A model generated the notes under the pieces. The model was not told where the DNA came from, searched no databases, and was given only the letters and a program-made list of their open reading frames with translations. Source: Acidobacteriota bacterium (GTDB lineage Bacteria; Acidobacteriota; Terriglobia; Terriglobales; Acidobacteriaceae). Taken from it: a DNA stretch of 7,571 bases. The translations under genes were made by a program, and so were the position numbers. The DNA is taken from positions 1 through 7,571 of the forward strand of contig JAJXXG010001251.1 in assembly GCA_021781255.1 (NCBI GenBank), read 5' to 3'. How positions within the stretch are numbered: the first letter of the stretch is position 1; each line of letters starts with the position of its first letter. Positions 5,140 to 7,571 of this stretch are shown in pieces.

Positions 5140-7072
5140 AATCTTCAAGCATTGAGCCGGTTGCGCGACGTACTTCAATGCGTGCCTTCTCGTATGCGGT
5201 TTCGGCCGTCACAAGGGCTGACTCCGCAATTGCCAGATCGTGCTCCGCCCCGAGCGTCTGCTGGTTCGATCCTGCTCCCAACTTTTGCTCCTTCTGCATA
5301 ATACTCATCGTGCGCTGGGCCAAGTCCCGGGCTTTCCGCGCGGCCTCCACGCGGCTCGCACCCTGTTCCAGTGCATACCGTGCATTGCGCACTTCGATTC
5401 GAATGCGCTTCTTCAACTCCTCAAAGTACACCTGAGACTGGCGGTACTCCAGCTCTGTCCGAGACTGGTCGGCCTTGGCAATCCGGTTGCGCAGCGGAAT
5501 ATTCAACTGCAAGCCCACCTGATACTCCGGCGCGTCGTTGTTAAATGCGCTCTGCAGGGCTCCTCCGTAGTTTCCCGGAAGTGTAGTACTGATCGACTTG
5601 TCATAGTAGTTGGAATTCAGATTGCCGGCAGTGCCAGTGCCAGCATAGAAGCCATACGCGGTGAGCTGCGGGAGCAAAGCGTTGCGCGCGGTCTTACGAC
5701 TCAGTTCGCGGTTCTGCAAGTCCAGACTCGACTCCTGCAGTTCCGTGCGCTTCTCCAGAGCCGCCGCGATCATATCCTGAACGGACTCAGAGATTGGCTG
5801 CATCTGCGTGCTTATGCGATCGGTGGGAACGACCGGCATCTCCTCAAGCACCGGATCGTCGAGGGTACGCGTGATTGCATTCTTCATCAGCAGCTCCTGC
5901 AGCTCCAGATTGGTGCGGGCCACGGTCAGATCCTGCTCGCGCGTCGCAACCTCACCCTCGGCCTTCAGCACATCCATCTCCGGAATCGCCTGCAGCGCTA
6001 GCTGCTTGCGCGCCGTGTTGAGCGTCTCCGTCGCGAAGGCCACTGAGCGCTCTCCCACCTGTTCCGTATCGTACGCGTTGACTAGGTCCCAATACATATC
6101 GCAAATCTGCGTCACGGTGGCGATCACCTGGGCACGAAAAGCAATGTCTGAGATCTTCTGATTGGTGCGGGCGATGTGCAAAAAGCGCAGGTTCGGTCCC
6201 AGGCCAAAGCCGGCAAGTAATTGCTGCTGGGCCAGGAAGCGTATTTTGGTGAACAACTCCGGGCTGAAGTAGTCGTAAATGCCATTAGATGTTTGCCGAT
6301 AATTGCTCCAGTCAACCTCCAGGCTGCTTCCCGTGGGAAAGGCTTGCAGGTAGCTGACGTTGGCCTGCTCGGAGTTCACCTTCCAGACCGAGACTCCCTC
6401 TACCTGAAAGTTGGAGAGCTGCTGCGCTTGATGATCGTCGAGTATCTGCGCGGTGATGACCGGATCGAAACCAGAAACCGCAGTGCCCGTGCCCAGCGTG
6501 GAGGACACAATGCCGGAAGCGCCGGCTCCGGCGCCGCCTGCACCGCCCGTGGTGCCGCCGGCGCCCCCGCCCGCGCCGCTTGTACCAAATCCACCCTGGC
6601 CTCCGCCGGGAGTCCCTGAAACCACGCCGGTGTTGACGCCGCGCACAAGGCCTCCTGCCTGCGTACGCAGAACATCGGTCTGCGCAATCGGCAGATTGTA
6701 GCGTGCAATCACCATGTCGAGGTTGTTTTCGAGGGCCAGGTCGATTGCGTCCTGAAGCGAGAGATAAATCTTACCCTCGCGCACCAGAGAATCGAGGCGC
6801 GCAGAGTTCGCCATGTTGGGCGGTGGAACCGCCTCTCCACGATAGGCGTCCATGGGGTTCCACGATGAACGCACCAGTTGATCAAAGGGAATGAAGCTTT
6901 GCGCGGTAGTGGCGGACGTGGTCGCTGGCGGAGACGCCTGCACGGAGTTGGTGGATGCTGGCTCCACTGCAAGGGCCATATTCACCTGCAAGAGAAGAAT
7001 TGCAGTAATGGCTTGCATCGGCGAGCGTGGAGTCGGCTTCGTAATCGAAGCATGCGCCTGAAAGCATTTCAC
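5081..7072 (-). CDS. TolC-family outer-membrane efflux channel
   Basis: A 663-residue outer-membrane factor that should form the trimeric exit duct for the ABC exporter encoded just upstream. The GTG start at 7072 is preceded by AGGAGG about 10 nt away inside the ATPase gene and overlaps that gene's stop by 4 nt. The N-terminus has a basic stretch, a hydrophobic core (about 19-34) and a plausible signal peptidase site after MALA (35). A long linker follows, then the first TolC repeat (LSLQDAIDLALENNLDM, about 104-120, through about 400) and a second repeat (about 428-640) with long alpha-helical coiled-coil stretches such as 535-595. LPQLTAYGFYAG (467-478) and YQVGLQLNIPL (517-527) look like the beta-barrel portion. 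It is longer than E. coli TolC (about 490 residues), partly because of a Gly-rich insert at about 153-187 and an extended N-terminus. The last 20 codons overlap the response-regulator gene. Family assignment is firm; the substrate is unknown. Confidence 0.93.
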   Translation of the reverse strand: MKCFQAHASITKPTPRSPMQAITAILLLQVNMALAVEPASTNSVQASPPATTSATTAQSFIPFDQLVRSSWNPMDAYRGEAVPPPNMANSARLDSLVREGKIYLSLQDAIDLALENNLDMVIARYNLPIAQTDVLRTQAGGLVRGVNTGVVSGTPGGGQGGFGTSGAGGGAGGTTGGAGGAGAGASGIVSSTLGTGTAVSGFDPVITAQILDDHQAQQLSNFQVEGVSVWKVNSEQANVSYLQAFPTGSSLEVDWSNYRQTSNGIYDYFSPELFTKIRFLAQQQLLAGFGLGPNLRFLHIARTNQKISDIAFRAQVIATVTQICDMYWDLVNAYDTEQVGERSVAFATETLNTARKQLALQAIPEMDVLKAEGEVATREQDLTVARTNLELQELLMKNAITRTLDDPVLEEMPVVPTDRISTQMQPISESVQDMIAAALEKRTELQESSLDLQNRELSRKTARNALLPQLTAYGFYAGTGTAGNLNSNYYDKSISTTLPGNYGGALQSAFNNDAPEYQVGLQLNIPLRNRIAKADQSRTELEYRQSQVYFEELKKRIRIEVRNARYALEQGASRVEAARKARDLAQRTMSIMQKEQKLGAGSNQQTLGAEHDLAIAESALVTAETAYEKARIEVRRATGSMLEDYGISIADAKSGTVEAGHLQ
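6512..6616 (-). repeat. Gly-rich low-complexity tract within TolC
   Basis: Codons 153-187 of the TolC gene encode a stretch made mostly of Gly, with Ala, Thr and Ser (GGGQGGFGTSGAGGGAGG and onward). The DNA is very GC-rich with repeated GCC/GGC triplets. It lies between the first predicted helix and the first beta-strand region, so it may form a flexible surface loop. Such tracts vary in length between relatives and are prone to slippage. Confidence 0.75.
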
Positions 7073-7571
7073 TTGGTCCCGACCTCCTGCGTGTTGATCT
7101 GCAGTGATTCATCACGTGTGAGCCAGCCATCGTGCAGCCCTAGAATGCGTGATCCGTATCGCGCATTCTCTTCAGAGTGCGTCACCTGAACGATGGTGGT
7201 GCCCGCGCGGTTGAGTTCGCGGAAGAGTTCCATGATCTCGCGCGCCTGCGTGGAGTGCAGATTGCCGGTGGGCTCATCGGCCAAGAGCAGCGCGGGCGCA
7301 TGCACCACGGCACGCGCAACGCCGACCAGTTGCTGCTGGCCGCCGGAGAGCTGGCTGGGATAGAGGTCCTTTTTGGCGACGATCCGGAAGCGGTCGAGGA
7401 TGTCGGCGACCATGCCCTGGCGCTCTTTGGCGGGCAGGTTCTTGTAGGAGAGCGGCAGGTCGATATTCTCAGCAACCGTGAGGTCGTCGAGCAGGTGATA
7501 GCTCTGGAAGACCATACCCATGCGCTGACGCGCCAGGTCTGCGCGCTGCTTGCGACTGAGCGTGTGCACCG
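7069..7571 (-). CDS. ABC transporter ATP-binding protein, MacB/LolD type (partial, N-terminus off window)
   Basis: This is the C-terminal 166-167 residues of the cytoplasmic ATPase of an ABC exporter; the Walker A part lies beyond the window edge. Numbering from the first full codon (7569), I see the Q-loop (VFQSYHLLDDLTVAEN, about 20-35), the signature LSGGQQQ (74-80), Walker B (LLLADEPTGN, Asp98/Glu99), a D-loop-like stretch and the H-loop histidine (VTHSEEN, His131). The Q-loop wording and DEPTGNL are typical of the MacB/LolD/FtsE branch, whose members power lipoprotein release or MacAB-TolC-type export. The residue after LSGGQQQ is Leu where Arg is usual. The TGA stop overlaps the GTG start of the downstream TolC gene (GTGA), so the two are probably translationally coupled. 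The GTG at 7569 is almost certainly internal. The specific substrate cannot be read from the sequence. Confidence 0.93.
   Translation of the reverse strand, partial: VHTLSRKQRADLARQRMGMVFQSYHLLDDLTVAENIDLPLSYKNLPAKERQGMVADILDRFRIVAKKDLYPSQLSGGQQQLVGVARAVVHAPALLLADEPTGNLHSTQAREIMELFRELNRAGTTIVQVTHSEENARYGSRILGLHDGWLTRDESLQINTQEVGTK

Noticed and set aside
5240..6001. Plus-strand ORF of 253 codons
   Set aside because: It is antisense to the second half of the TolC gene. Its composition (Arg/Leu/His/Gln-rich) is typical of a shadow frame and no domain was recognisable.

Overview
This window looks like chromosomal DNA from a GC-rich Gram-negative bacterium, most likely an acidobacterium (Acidobacteriota, Terriglobia-type). 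That assignment is an inference. It rests on the protein style and on the gene order ABC-transporter ATPase, TolC-type outer-membrane channel, sigma-54 response regulator, NtrY-like kinase, together with a membrane-anchored patatin-like phospholipase. No rRNA or other marker gene is present to confirm it. All convincing genes lie on the minus strand, so the window reads biologically from right to left.

Region 7571-2337 is the end of a tightly packed efflux operon. It starts with the C-terminal part of a MacB/LolD-type ABC ATPase, cut by the window edge. The ATPase stop codon overlaps the GTG start of a 663-residue TolC-family channel by 4 nt (GTGA). The TolC end overlaps the start of a sigma-54-dependent response regulator by about 59 nt, and that gene overlaps its partner histidine kinase by 11 nt. 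The transporter should move a substrate from the inner membrane or periplasm through the TolC channel. The two-component pair probably adjusts expression of the export operon, or of a sigma-54 regulon, in response to a membrane or cytoplasmic signal. The kinase has almost no periplasmic loop.

Region 2336-1867 (470 nt) holds no recognised gene. It contains a possible 55-codon minus-strand ORF (2118-1951) with an upstream AGGAGG, a good match to a sigma-54 (-24/-12) promoter at 1939-1924, and a 12-bp perfect palindrome at the predicted transcription start. Both sites point toward the patatin gene. No convincing intrinsic terminator was seen after the kinase gene.

Region 1866-1 is a patatin-like phospholipase gene of the large family that carries a multi-pass membrane block between the catalytic serine and the (off-window) aspartate motif. 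It has a strong ribosome binding site and a GTG start. A single in-frame TAG at 1392-1390 interrupts the reading frame after codon 158. The same frame then stays open for 463 codons to the window edge and keeps family-like sequence, so this looks like a recent one-base nonsense change, a sequencing error, or much less likely a readthrough codon.

The most interesting observations are the amber-interrupted patatin gene, the sigma-54-type promoter in front of it next to a sigma-54 activator operon, and the GAFTDA variant of the activator's sigma-54 contact loop.
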